Assembly (NCBI RefSeq): GCF_000002985.6
Contig: NC_003280.10
Span: 310,001-374,000 of the forward strand
Direction: 5' to 3'
Origin: Caenorhabditis elegans
Lineage: Eukaryota; Nematoda; Chromadorea; Rhabditida; Rhabditidae
DNA: 64,000 nucleotides
Within the stretch, counting starts at the first letter, position 1, and each line of letters begins with the position of its first letter. Both the position numbers and the translations under genes were made by a program. The notes under the pieces were generated by a model that was given only the letters and a program-made list of their open reading frames with translations, was not told where the DNA came from and made no database searches. This document shows, piece by piece, positions 1 to 9,821 of this stretch.

Positions 1-161
1 CAGCCAAAACAATTGTCTTAATTTTAAAAAGTCTGTACCGACAATATCAAAATTGGTATTAAAATTTCGTACCCCCGCAAGAATGTTTTGGAAAAATTAG
101 AATTTGAGCTGGTTTGAGCAGCATTAAATTTAAAATCTCAATTTTTAAGACATAAACTTAC

Positions 162-571
162 ATATGAAAGAATCGTCTTGCATGTGAGTCACTTTTCATT
201 TCGGATTTAAAAATACTGAATATTAAGATCAAGATAATCAAAAATCCGATTCCAATAATCACCAGGCAGAAAACTGAAAATTAATTTTCAAAAACCTTAA
301 CAACTTCAATTTTTGGATTCCTACTCTGAAAATGTGTGAGAACTGGATTATCGGCTTTACTCCATTGGACCAATAGGAAATAGAACATTGCCACGTGGAT
401 TAAAGATGAAAGAGAGTGCAGGGACAGGAGTACATTCTTTTTTCTGAAAAAAACTTCTGAAAAACGTTTTCTCAAAAAATGTTTAATAAATTTTTTTTTC
501 TGAAATTACAAAATCACTTACAGAGGATCCAATACTGGAAATTTTTCCACAGAATCTGGATTTTCAAGCAT
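162..571 (-). CDS. Four-pass membrane protein, 3' part outside window (copy 0)
   Basis: Partial gene whose first three coding exons lie here (571-522, 443-325, 273-162); the last two exons seen in its paralogues would lie left of position 1. Each exon has a GT donor or AG acceptor and phases agree with the complete copies at 5890-6907 and 7648-8665. The second exon encodes a hydrophobic segment (LIHVAMFYFLLVQW) followed by an N-rich linker, and the third begins another membrane helix (LVIIGIGLLIILILFFIIF in the paralogue). I do not recognise the family and assign no function. The DNA matches 6338-6990 closely but not perfectly, so this is an older copy than the two identical ones. Homology stops at about 658, where transposon-like sequence begins. 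Confidence 0.6.
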
Positions 572-783
572 TTTTTTCTCAAATTTCGAATTTTTTGGGA
601 AAACAATGAGTTCAACTTACGTTTCAGACATTTTATCAAAGGAAGAGTAAATAAATAAACTGTGGAAGGATACGATGGCAAGCCTCCTATCAGGCATGCC
701 TATCTTCCTTCTTCATTTACTTCCATGGCGGCCCGCCCCTAAGTGCAGGCGCACACAAGTTAGTCTGGTGGGAGTCGCCCTAC

Positions 784-1046
784 TGTTACCGTACGCGATC
801 GTGCCAGATCTCGTAGATAAAATAATAGAAAACATATGAATATATCGATATGTTTATTGAGATGAGGGGGAGAAGGACGGGTGTCCGTCTCCCAGCCTCC
901 CGATAGAATGATGTTAATTCTCATGGAATAGAATGTCTCTATTCTCTCGTGCTCTCTCACCCCACCAACTGTCGTTGACAGATGGCAATGATCAAGGGCA
1001 CTCGATAAATAGAAACCGAGAAGCAGTATAGAACTGACCTCTCACA
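784..1046 (-). repeat. LTR, copy 1
   Basis: Read on the minus strand it starts TGTGAGAGGTCAG and ends GTACGGTAACA, giving the TG...CA ends of an LTR. It contains an AATAAA polyadenylation signal (CTCAATAAACA) in the 3' half. It matches the copy at 2189-2451 almost base for base over the same 263 bp, in the opposite orientation. I found no clear target-site duplication. Short ORFs inside it are not genes. Confidence 0.7.
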
Positions 1047-1797
1047 TGCCGCCCTTTTTGAGCAGCTTCGTCCCGAAGCTTTTGATGTTAGGCTTACAGA
1101 ACTCAGATTCCCAAAAAGAAAAATAACAGATGACGGTAACGGCACGCCATCCTACCCTCTCAAAAGTGCTTTGTCCTCAAAGCGCTAGTGTTTTAGTGCA
1201 AGAGTTTAAAGCCCTTTCAAGAAGGATAAACAACATATGAAAAAACTATACCAAATAAAATCCTACTCTCATCTCATTAAAATGCAATACAACAGAGTCT
1301 CTTTAATTTCTATTGCCTCAGGCAGACACAAATACTTATTTCAAAATGTGAAATTCTAAGAAAACGGACTTAACAATATAATTAGAGGTCATTTTACTCA
1401 ACAGTAACTTATCTACATACAATACAAAGAAAATGGGGAACTCTTCAAACTAGTGTATTCTCAATACTCAAAAAAAAATGTGCGGGGAACTTTGCTTACT
1501 CAACACAATAAAATGGCTCAAACTTGGCTCATGATGCCCTCAGGCTAGAATAGAGATTGAATCAATAAAGAACAACTAATAATCAAAAGAAAAAAAACTC
1601 AAGCCGCATCAGGGGGAGTTGGTCCAACGTCGGGAATTCCTTGACCGTTTGAAGAGAATCTGCTTTGTCCGTTTTGCAGAGGCGTGATGTGTACTGGAAA
1701 CTGTCTCCATGCTCTTCCAACCAGACGAGAATAGAATAATAGATGGGAAGGGGTTTGATGGTGATAGGAATGGGGGAATCCAAATAGATATTGGTGT

Positions 1798-1885
1798 GGC
1801 CTTGGTGTAGCGGTTATGGCACACTTACTAGGGAATAGTTAGGTGAACTCCTGACTCCTCTGAGTTCGCAGAAACAATTTTGGAA
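1798..1885 (+). repeat. tRNA-like (SINE-like) fragment
   Basis: The stretch contains TGGTGTAGCGGTTATGGCAC, which fits a tRNA D-arm or Pol III A box, and about 50 bp downstream GAGTTCGCAGA, a degenerate B box. I could not fold a complete tRNA (no convincing acceptor stem), so I call it a tRNA-derived repeat or pseudo-tRNA inside the transposon-like segment. Confidence 0.35.
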
Positions 1886-2188
1886 CCTGCGATCTTACAT
1901 ACAGGGGCACCCCAAAAAATTATTTCCTGGCTCGGTGGTACCTTCATGTTATAGGCGTGCTCTCGGCACCTAATATTATAATCAACCTTTATCTAACTCT
2001 CGCTAGGGTTGAGAGTGGTTCTTATTCCTAGCCTAAAGTACCTCGTTGAGGTTAAATATACCGACCTGGAATTCCTTGGGGTTATAGGATGTTTATATAT
2101 ATATAATAGAATATATGCAATACATAAAAAGAATAATATAGGAAGTGGGGTTATCATAAAGGTCGGGAGCGGGGCAGCCGCATAGTAG

Positions 2189-2451
2189 TGTGAGAGGTCA
2201 GTTCTATACTGCTTCTCGGTTTCTATTTATCGAGTGCCCTTGATCATTGCCATCTGTCAACGACAGTTGGTGGGGTGAGAGAGCACGAGAGAATAGAGAC
2301 ATTCTATTCCATGAGAATTAACATCATTCTATCGGGAGGCTGGGAGACGGACACCCGTCCTTCTCCCCCTCATCTCAATAAACATATCGATATATTCATA
2401 TGTTTTCTATTATTTTATCTACGAGATCTGGCACGATCGCGTACGGTAACA
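2189..2451 (+). repeat. LTR, copy 2
   Basis: Plus-strand partner of the inverted copy at 784-1046. It has TG...CA ends, is 263 bp long, and carries AATAAA. The flanks are AGTAG on the left and TGTAG on the right, at best a 4-of-5 match for a target-site duplication. No coding sequence is attached. Confidence 0.7.
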
Positions 2452-3455
2452 TGTAGGTACCACCGAGCTTTTGACTGAGATTTCATCTTCATATGATTTT
2501 CTCTCTTCAAAGTCAAAAGAAAAAAATTCCACCTAAAAACTTTTATTTCATCTGAAAAGTTTTCGGTGAGATCCTTCCATTCTAAACTAGTTTAGTGGTG
2601 TCTGTGCTCTATTCCATCAAGGCAGACAGAGTTTGGTTCGATGTTCTAGTCTTTTGAGTCTTACCATTTTTTTCTTTTCAATTTCACTAAATTTTTCTAA
2701 AAATCAAGTAAAATTAATTTCTCTCTATTTCCTTTAATCTCTAAAAACCCAAGAAAAAATACAAAAAAAACACACACACTCTCTCTCTTCAAAGAAACTC
2801 ATCCAAAGGACGATAAAATAATTTTTTTTTTCAAAAGCCCATGAAAAATCTACGCTCTCCAGAAAAAAACAAAAGCTGATTCAGTTGTGTATTGTTTTCA
2901 AAACTATGGAACGAGAGTTTGAATTTGGTCCATTTCAAGAAAAGAGCTAGTCAGAGTAGACTCTTTTTGAGAATTGTTGATTCAAACCTCACAACAACTT
3001 TTGAGTTTCTAGTCCAGTGAATCTCAAATAGCATGCTTATTGTCAGACGTGATAATATGCATCACATTCGTTCCTTGTTTACCCGTTAATTAATATAGGG
3101 AGTAATTGGAAAAAATGCTCTAATTAACAGTGGGAATACAATTCACTCTTCTACCTCCACAATTCATCTTCATTGATTCCAGTTTGATCAGTAAAATTCC
3201 CGTCGTAGACTCAAAAGATTCACTGCATCTTAGTCCGACGAATGGCAAGACTTGACACAACACATTTGTCTCCAGGTTTTTTTTTAAGTCGTCAAGTATG
3301 TAAGCCGCGCATTGAATTATTTCCGTGTTTTCCCATTCAGAAAAGATTCCACAAATTTTTTTTGAAACGCCAAATGGAAAAGCTGCTTCGAAGTTTCCCC
3401 TATTTGAGACATAGTCAGTTTCTTAATAGCAGAGACAGCGAAAAGGAACAACAAA
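2452..3455. other. Intergenic, no supported gene
   Basis: AT-rich sequence with pyrimidine/purine runs. A short ORF beginning at 3242 could be joined across a 45-bp intron-like gap (donor GTATGTAAG near 3297, acceptor CCCATTCAG near 3340), but its protein is low-complexity and resembles nothing I know, so I do not annotate it as a gene. Confidence 0.4.
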
Positions 3456-3854
3456 ATGATTTGTTTCTGGAATTCCCGAAGAAATGAGATAAGGAAAAAA
3501 CGAGAGTTGATACTCCACAAAAATTTATTCTTATCTCGCAAGGTCTTCATCAGTGTAAAGATGATTAAACTCATCGATGAAAGAAAAGTTGTTCCGTCAC
3601 GTTTATACAATCGAGTTGCAAAATTGCAAAAACCAATCTGGTTTACACAATTGGTCCGAGACGTTGCTGTTATCTACACTTTCGCTCCGATTGTTTATTG
3701 TGGAGTACTACTCTCAATGAGAGAGTGCACGAAAAAAAGAGATACCTCCATTGGCAAAATGAATAATGACCCCGAGGACAAGACGGAAAAAGAGACAACG
3801 AAGACAACTAACCGAGGGAAAAAGAAAGGGACATGGGAACTCACCCTATTCTAA
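3456..3854 (+). CDS. Possible small single-pass membrane protein
   Basis: Uninterrupted 132-codon ORF. A more conservative start is the internal ATG at 3561 (M-I-K-L-I-D-E). It shows one hydrophobic stretch (VAVIYTFAPIVYCGVLLSM) followed by a basic then highly charged, Lys/Glu/Thr-rich tail. The topology, one helix then a basic juxtamembrane stretch, loosely recalls KCNE-type potassium-channel accessory subunits, but I see no diagnostic motif and no supporting splice structure. It may be non-coding or part of a larger model. It lies 270 bp upstream of the four-pass gene on the same strand. Confidence 0.25.
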   Translation: MICFWNSRRNEIRKKRELILHKNLFLSRKVFISVKMIKLIDERKVVPSRLYNRVAKLQKPIWFTQLVRDVAVIYTFAPIVYCGVLLSMRECTKKRDTSIGKMNNDPEDKTEKETTKTTNRGKKKGTWELTLF

Positions 3855-4124
3855 CCTCAACAAGTACTGAATCAAAGAGCTAATTTTATCATCATTCCAC
3901 TACATCTACCGCTACAACACCAACAACCAATTGGAATCTTTGTTTCGTTAGTTTTTTTTTCAAACCATCAGAAAAGAGAGAGCTACGTCAAAAAGTCTGA
4001 TTCTCATCAGCATCAAATCGGACAATTCAGCAAATTTCTTCAAACACCTTTGCAAAACACATCTTCTGTCATTAATTGAAAAGTCTGCAGCTTGTCAATT
4101 TAATTTTTTTTTTCAAAAGTCAAG

Positions 4125-5784
4125 ATGGAAAACACGATAGTAGATCAACTTGCACAAAGAAGTCAGAATTGCACTGAAAAAATTGAAAAATACGAGTTCG
4201 AAGTCTTCGACTTGGACATTCGAACCGATCAAACGAGTTTTCCGGATTATCAAATAATCTCGAAAACAATCAAGAATATTGAGAACATTCTAAACAAAAG
4301 TCACCAAATATGTTCCAACGATGAAATTCTGAATCATTTTCGGAGTCGAATTGGAACAATACTGATTATTTTCAAGAAATATGGAAATGTTCTTGCCTGG
4401 AAAATGTTATCTAACTGGATGAAAATATTGTCCATGTCAGAAAAATGTGAAGATAATGTGAAGGAATCAGCTGTACTCCGACACATGAGACCCAAAAAGT
4501 GGGTTGAAAGCTGCACCGGAGCGGACAAATACATACTACTCATGAAGTACAAAATAATGCTGATAGTGAGTTCTTTTTTAAAAATCATATTTGACGGTTT
4601 ATTCGAAAATTCGAAAAGTTGAACAAATCGAATAATTAATGTAACTATTTTCAGTGCAACCGACCCAAAACAGACACCAACAGATCACAAAGAGTGAGTC
4701 AATTAAAAAAAAGATTTTAAGTGCGAGACTCACGCCGACGCTCTGTCCCCAAAACAACAATTTTCATACCAAAAAAGTCAAAGAAATCCATACGTGTTTG
4801 AAAAAAAAACACAAAAAGGCGTTTAAGATGATTTTTAAAAAAAGTTATTTTCAGTGAACATATCCCGCAGAACATTGCCTCTGTTTTGCAATACATTCGG
4901 GACCCAAAATTAATCAAGGACTTTGGCGCAGCCTTGCAAAGTTTCTCACTCGGACGTCATACGTTGAACGGCCATTGTGCCTCAGAGACAGTTCAGGCCT
5001 CGAACGGGGAAAAAGAGCACGCAAAAATGCAGTATAACCTTCCTCCCGATGTGAAAGAGTGGGTCAAAGTTATAATTTTTATTGGATTTTGAAAAATATT
5101 GCAGCAAAAAAAGAAACTCCTCATTGGACACGGTATCTCGTTTTTAATTCATGTCATTATGACCTATACCTTGTTTCTTGAATGGTACAATGCAATCGAT
5201 CCAAAAATTACTGTAGTTGGAGGTGAGTTTCAGAATATTTTGACTCAAAATTTAGAAAATCAAACCTAATTTCAGCTATTATTCTGATGGTTTTCGTCTT
5301 GTGTTTATTACTTCTCGCGTTCGGCGGCTTCGTCTGGATGTTGCACGGAAAATATAAAAACGAAAAGGCAGAGACGGAGTTTTTCATTTTGTAAGTGGAA
5401 AAAGGCCAAGCTAGAATGTACCCCTAGGGATAAGCCTAAGCCTAAGCCAAAGCGTAAGCCTAGGCCTGAACCTAAACCAGAGAAAAAGCTTTCGGCTAAA
5501 ATCAATCTCAATCAAGTTTTAAAGGTATTTTCAGACTCCCCCTGTTCAACATCGCGTGTGCAACAATCTATCAGTTTGTTGTTCAACTTTTGGCATCTCA
5601 ATTGTCAATAAAAGTATGAAAGTTCTTTCTCAGAATTTAGCAGATTCAATACTCAATTCCCAATTTCAATTCTACGTTTCAGGTACCAAATCTGGCGTCC
5701 TCAATTGCGGCCTCTATATCAGTTGCAACTCATATGATTCTTCATACTTTTGCACTTTTTTGGAAGTCACCATTAATAAAATAA
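4125..5784 (+). CDS. Four-pass membrane protein with extra N-terminal region
   Basis: Multi-exon gene. The last four exons are clear: 5105-5222, 5276-5390, 5535-5613 and 5683-5784 (stop). They encode four hydrophobic helices, seen in GISFLIHVIMTYTLFLEW, IILMVFVLCLLLLAFGGFVW, LFNIACATIYQFVVQLLA and SSIAASISVATHMILHTFAL. This half is paralogous to the minus-strand genes on both sides. The N-terminal ~230 residues (from 4125, plus exons near 4655-4697 and 4855-5062) are soluble, charged and absent from the paralogues. The 5' splicing is ambiguous: the best-looking sites (donors at 4566 and 4694, acceptor ending at 4854) create an immediate stop. The exon ends 4569/4697/start 4855, or a start at 4871 after CCCGCAG, keep the frame open (about 369 or 361 aa). 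The gene could be a fusion or a decaying gene. Function unknown. The fifth intron contains CCTAAG telomeric-type repeats. Confidence 0.6.
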
Positions 5785-5889
5785 TTTCAATTGATGAGAA
5801 AAATAATAATGTTCAAAGATTTTTTAGTATTGAAATCAAATATTGCCAATGTCATAACAACATAACATTTGAATAAATTTTATAAAAAA

Positions 5890-6907
5890 TTATACTTTCC
5901 AAAAAACCGACATGGAGTGCAGAACTAAATGAATGCCAACAGAGACGGTAGTTGCACAGGATGAGTAGAGGATTGGGATCTGAAAAATTTTCTGACGAAT
6001 TTAATTATATAGGTTGACAAACCTGGTAAGTTTTCCAATGAGATATCACAATTTGCGTGAAGAGCTGATAGGCGGTGGATAAGGCGATATGTACCAGTGG
6101 CCAACTGGAAAATGGTGAAAAGTTTTATTTGGGGTAGCACCAGTGAGGATTTTGTCTAAATGCACTTATGATGAGCCAAAATAACCGAATATCATAATAA
6201 AACACTTCTAAAATTTTCAAAACGTTTTTTTGGAAAGGTTTTTTTTTTGAAATTCGGTCATTTTGGCACCATTGAAGTAGTTTTAACACTGTCCCCACCG
6301 GCGTTACTCCACTTTTAAAATTTAAAAACCAAAAATTCAGCCAAAACAATTGTCTTAATTTTAAAAAGTTTGTACCGAAAATATCAAAATTGATATTAAA
6401 ATTTTGTACCCCCGCAAGAATGTTTTGGAAAAATTAGAATTTGAGCTGGTTTGAGCAGCATTAAATTTAAAATCTCAATTTTTAAGACATAAACTTACAT
6501 ATGAAAGAATCGTCTTGCATGTGAGTCACTTTTCATTTCGTTGTTAAAAATAATGAAAAATAAGATCAAGATAATCAATAATCCGATTCCAATAATCACC
6601 AGACAGAAAACTGAAAATTAAGTTTCAAAAACCTTAACAACTTCAATTTTTGGATTCCTACTCTGAAAATGCGTGATAACTGGAATATCGACTTTACTCC
6701 ATTGGACCAATAGGAAATAGAACATTGCCACGTGGATTAAAGATGAAAGAGAGTGCAGGGACAGGAGTACATTCTTTTTTCTGAAAAAAATTCTGAAAAA
6801 CGTTTTCTCAAAAAATGTTTATTAAATTTTTTTTTCTGAAATTACAAAATCACTTACAGAGGATCCAATACTGGAAATTTTTCCACAGAATCTGGATTTT
6901 CAAGCAT
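5890..6907 (-). CDS. Four-pass membrane protein (copy A)
   Basis: Five exons (6907-6858, 6780-6662, 6610-6499, 6104-6023, 5979-5890) join in phase to 150 aa. All use GT-AG introns. Four hydrophobic helices are seen: SLIHVAMFYFLLVQW, LVIIGIGLLIILILFFIIF, WPLVHIALSTAYQLFTQIV and SCATTVSVGIHLVLHSMSVF. The N-terminal ~20 residues are acidic, without a signal peptide; the start ATG is the first in frame. Its exon layout mirrors the convergent plus-strand gene ending at 5784, about 105 bp away, so the two are tail-to-tail paralogues. The family is unrecognised and no enzyme motif is visible. ORFs read through the long intron 3 are spurious. Confidence 0.7.
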
Positions 6908-7440
6908 TTTTTCTCAAATTTCGAATTTTTTGGGAAAACAATGAGTTCAACTATCAGACATTTTATCAAAGGAAGAGTAAATAAATAAATAACACCCGTT
7001 CCAGGAGGTGTTCACCAGCTGATTACCGACTGATAAGGAAAATTGTGTGTTTTTGAAATTGAAATTTTATGAGCTATAATTTCAAAAATTTTTTAAATTT
7101 TTAAAACGGGTTTGTGCCAGCCACGTTGTTGGTATTTTTTCCAGAATTCTAATTTGTAGAATTGCAAAAAAAGTTACCAAAAATTATGGAAATAAGTCGA
7201 AAATTACCAAAATTAAAACAAACCAATTCTGGCGAGGTGACCAATAACCGACGAGTAATGGACATGGCCAATGTCGCTGATTGGTCAGAGGATTTTTTTC
7301 AAAATTTCGATCAGTTTTTGTTAACCTAGCTAATGCTCTCGATAATTTGAGTTTTCTGACCAAAAGTTTTGTCCCAACTGTCCCAGATGCGCCAATTTGA
7401 GATTCAATACTCAATTCCCAATTTCAATTCTACGTTTCAG

Positions 7441-7542
7441 GTACCAAATCTGGCGTCCTCAATTGCGGCCTCTATATCAGTTGCAACTCATATGATTCTT
7501 CATACTTTTGCACTTTTTTGGAAGTCACCATTAATAAAATAA
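7441..7542 (+). pseudogene. Orphan last exon of the plus-strand four-pass gene
   Basis: Second copy of the final exon (33 residues plus stop), with its TTTCAG acceptor, created by the tandem duplication. None of the upstream exons was copied, so it cannot make the protein unless the upstream gene splices past 5683 into it. In that case it would give the identical C-terminus. Confidence 0.8.
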
Positions 7543-7647
7543 TTTCAATTGATGAGAAAAATAATAATGTTCAAAGATTTTTTAGTATTGAAATCAAATA
7601 TTGCCAATGTCATAACAACATAACATTTGAATAAATTTTATAAAAAA

Positions 7648-8665
7648 TTATACTTTCCAAAAAACCGACATGGAGTGCAGAACTAAATGAATGCCAACAG
7701 AGACGGTAGTTGCACAGGATGAGTAGAGGATTGGGATCTGAAAAATTTTCTGACGAATTTAATTATATAGGTTGACAAACCTGGTAAGTTTTCCAATGAG
7801 ATATCACAATTTGCGTGAAGAGCTGATAGGCGGTGGATAAGGCGATATGTACCAGTGGCCAACTGGAAAATGGTGAAAAGTTTTATTTGGGGTAGCACCA
7901 GTGAGGATTTTGTCTAAATGCACTTATGATGAGCCAAAATAACCGAATATCATAATAAAACACTTCTAAAATTTTCAAAACGTTTTTTTGGAAAGGTTTT
8001 TTTTTTGAAATTCGGTCATTTTGGCACCATTGAAGTAGTTTTAACACTGTCCCCACCGGCGTTACTCCACTTTTAAAATTTAAAAACCAAAAATTCAGCC
8101 AAAACAATTGTCTTAATTTTAAAAAGTTTGTACCGAAAATATCAAAATTGATATTAAAATTTTGTACCCCCGCAAGAATGTTTTGGAAAAATTAGAATTT
8201 GAGCTGGTTTGAGCAGCATTAAATTTAAAATCTCAATTTTTAAGACATAAACTTACATATGAAAGAATCGTCTTGCATGTGAGTCACTTTTCATTTCGTT
8301 GTTAAAAATAATGAAAAATAAGATCAAGATAATCAATAATCCGATTCCAATAATCACCAGACAGAAAACTGAAAATTAAGTTTCAAAAACCTTAACAACT
8401 TCAATTTTTGGATTCCTACTCTGAAAATGCGTGATAACTGGAATATCGACTTTACTCCATTGGACCAATAGGAAATAGAACATTGCCACGTGGATTAAAG
8501 ATGAAAGAGAGTGCAGGGACAGGAGTACATTCTTTTTTCTGAAAAAAATTCTGAAAAACGTTTTCTCAAAAAATGTTTATTAAATTTTTTTTTCTGAAAT
8601 TACAAAATCACTTACAGAGGATCCAATACTGGAAATTTTTCCACAGAATCTGGATTTTCAAGCAT
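7648..8665 (-). CDS. Four-pass membrane protein (copy B)
   Basis: Identical duplicate of copy A, 1,758 bp further right: exons 8665-8616, 8538-8420, 8368-8257, 7862-7781 and 7737-7648, 150 aa, four hydrophobic helices, same unrecognised family. Because coding and intron sequence are the same, expression of A and B cannot be told apart by coding sequence. Only the unique right flank of the duplication (beyond 9158) differs in its upstream region. Confidence 0.7.
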
Positions 8666-8995
8666 TTTTTCTCAAATTTCGAATTTTTTGGGAAAACAAT
8701 GAGTTCAACTATCAGACATTTTATCAAAGGAAGAGTAAATAAATAAATAACACCCGTTCCAGGAGGTGTTCACCAGCTGATTACCGACTGATAAGGAAAA
8801 TTGTGTGTTTTTGAAATTGAAATTTTATGAGCTATAATTTCAAAAATTTTTTAAATTTTTAAAACGGGTTTGTGCCAGCCACGTTGTTGGTATTTTTTCC
8901 AGAATTCTAATTTGTAGAATTGCAAAAAAAGTTACCAAAAATTATGGAAATAAGTCGAAAATTACCAAAATTAAAACAAACCAATTCTGGCGAGG

Positions 8996-9223
8996 TGACC
9001 AATAACCGACGAGTAATGGACATGGCCAATGTCGCTGATTGGTCAGAGGATTTTTTTCAAAATTTCGATCAGTTTTTGTTAACCTAGCTAATGCTCTCGA
9101 TAATTTGAGTTTTCTGACCAAAAGTTTTGTCCCAACTGTCCCAGATGCGCCAATTTGTGCCCCCAAAAGAATTGACCAATCACCAACGCGTACTGGGCGT
9201 GGCCAACACTGCTGATTGGTCAA
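8996..9223. repeat. Two CCAATCAGC foldback repeats
   Basis: 8996-9045 and 9172-9223 are each about 50 bp with ends TTGACCAATCA...TGATTGGTCAA around a GGGCGTGGCCAAC core. They belong to the same foldback family as copies at 7238-7287, 31132-31503, 60562-60611 and 62391-62440. Confidence 0.65.
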
Positions 9224-9821
9224 ATTGATATTTTTTCCATATATCCTGCATACCTAGTCAATATGGGTGTCGTGTTTCAGCAATTTTTTTAGGAAGCCTA
9301 AATTTTTTTTATAGACTGTCCTGCGTCTGCGAACCCATCGGGGACACTGTCCCCTCGGGGGTTTTTCTCGAAAAATACTTCAAATTGTTAATTTTTGATG
9401 GTTTTCAAGTGTTTATACATCATCAAATCTTCACTCAACCATAGCAGAATCCAAATCGAATCACCAATTTCCAAAATCTGCCTTGTTTGTCATTTTTTTC
9501 GGTCAAATTTCGGTCACCGCACGTACCGCCCATATTTGTTCAATTTATTGGAAAGAAGGATTATATAAAAAGAACTGAAGAACAGTCGATTTCAGTAAAA
9601 TCAACAGAAGAATAAAAAAATGTTTTTCGCTCGATTTACGTGCCCAGTAACCGGTTCTTTTTATGTTTGGTGTGGCCGTTTTGTCACATTTTCACGTTTT
9701 CCGTCCTATCACAGGACTCGCTTATCACTAAATGATCTTTTTGACCTTTTCTCTGATATATATTTATAACTGGAAAGAGTAAATAAAAAGTCGTAGAAAT
9801 TTTCAGAAAGACTACTGAAAA
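9224..9821. other. Intergenic region upstream of far-7
   Basis: Probable far-7 promoter region. It holds a short GC-rich dyad (GGGGACACTGTCCCC near 9340) and TATA-like motifs (TTATATAAAA near 9560 and TATTTATAAC near 9763). A TTTTCAG at about 9800-9806, 16 bp before the far-7 ATG, is a likely spliced-leader acceptor. No ORF of note. Confidence 0.45.

Larger units (their letters stand above)
659..2451. mobile_element. Composite transposon-derived segment with two inverted LTRs
   Basis: The segment starts exactly where homology between the left end of the window and 6338-6990 ends. It contains two copies of one 263-bp LTR in opposite orientation (784-1046 and 2189-2451). The DNA between them has no long ORF, so no gag, protease or reverse transcriptase is left. 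Short GC-richer stretches next to each LTR (GGGCGGC-like, purine-rich) could be remnants of polypurine tracts. The family was not identified. It may be nested insertions or a rearranged non-autonomous element. Confidence 0.6.
5643..9158. repeat. Perfect tandem duplication, unit ~1,758 bp
   Basis: 5643-7400 and 7401-9158 are two head-to-tail copies that look identical by eye. Each unit carries the last exon of the plus-strand four-pass gene (5683-5784; orphan copy 7441-7542), a complete minus-strand four-pass gene, and a CCAAT foldback. The junction is at GCCAATTTG followed by GATTCAATAC. Identity across introns implies a very recent duplication, or gene conversion, or an assembly artefact. 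Confidence 0.9.

Noticed and set aside
760..2478. Identical ~66-codon ORF in both LTRs
   Set aside because: It falls inside the LTR with no gag/pol context; a chance frame.
6125..6349. 74-codon minus ORF, repeated at 7883-8107
   Set aside because: Reads through intron 3 of the four-pass gene; the exon model with all phases matching explains the region.
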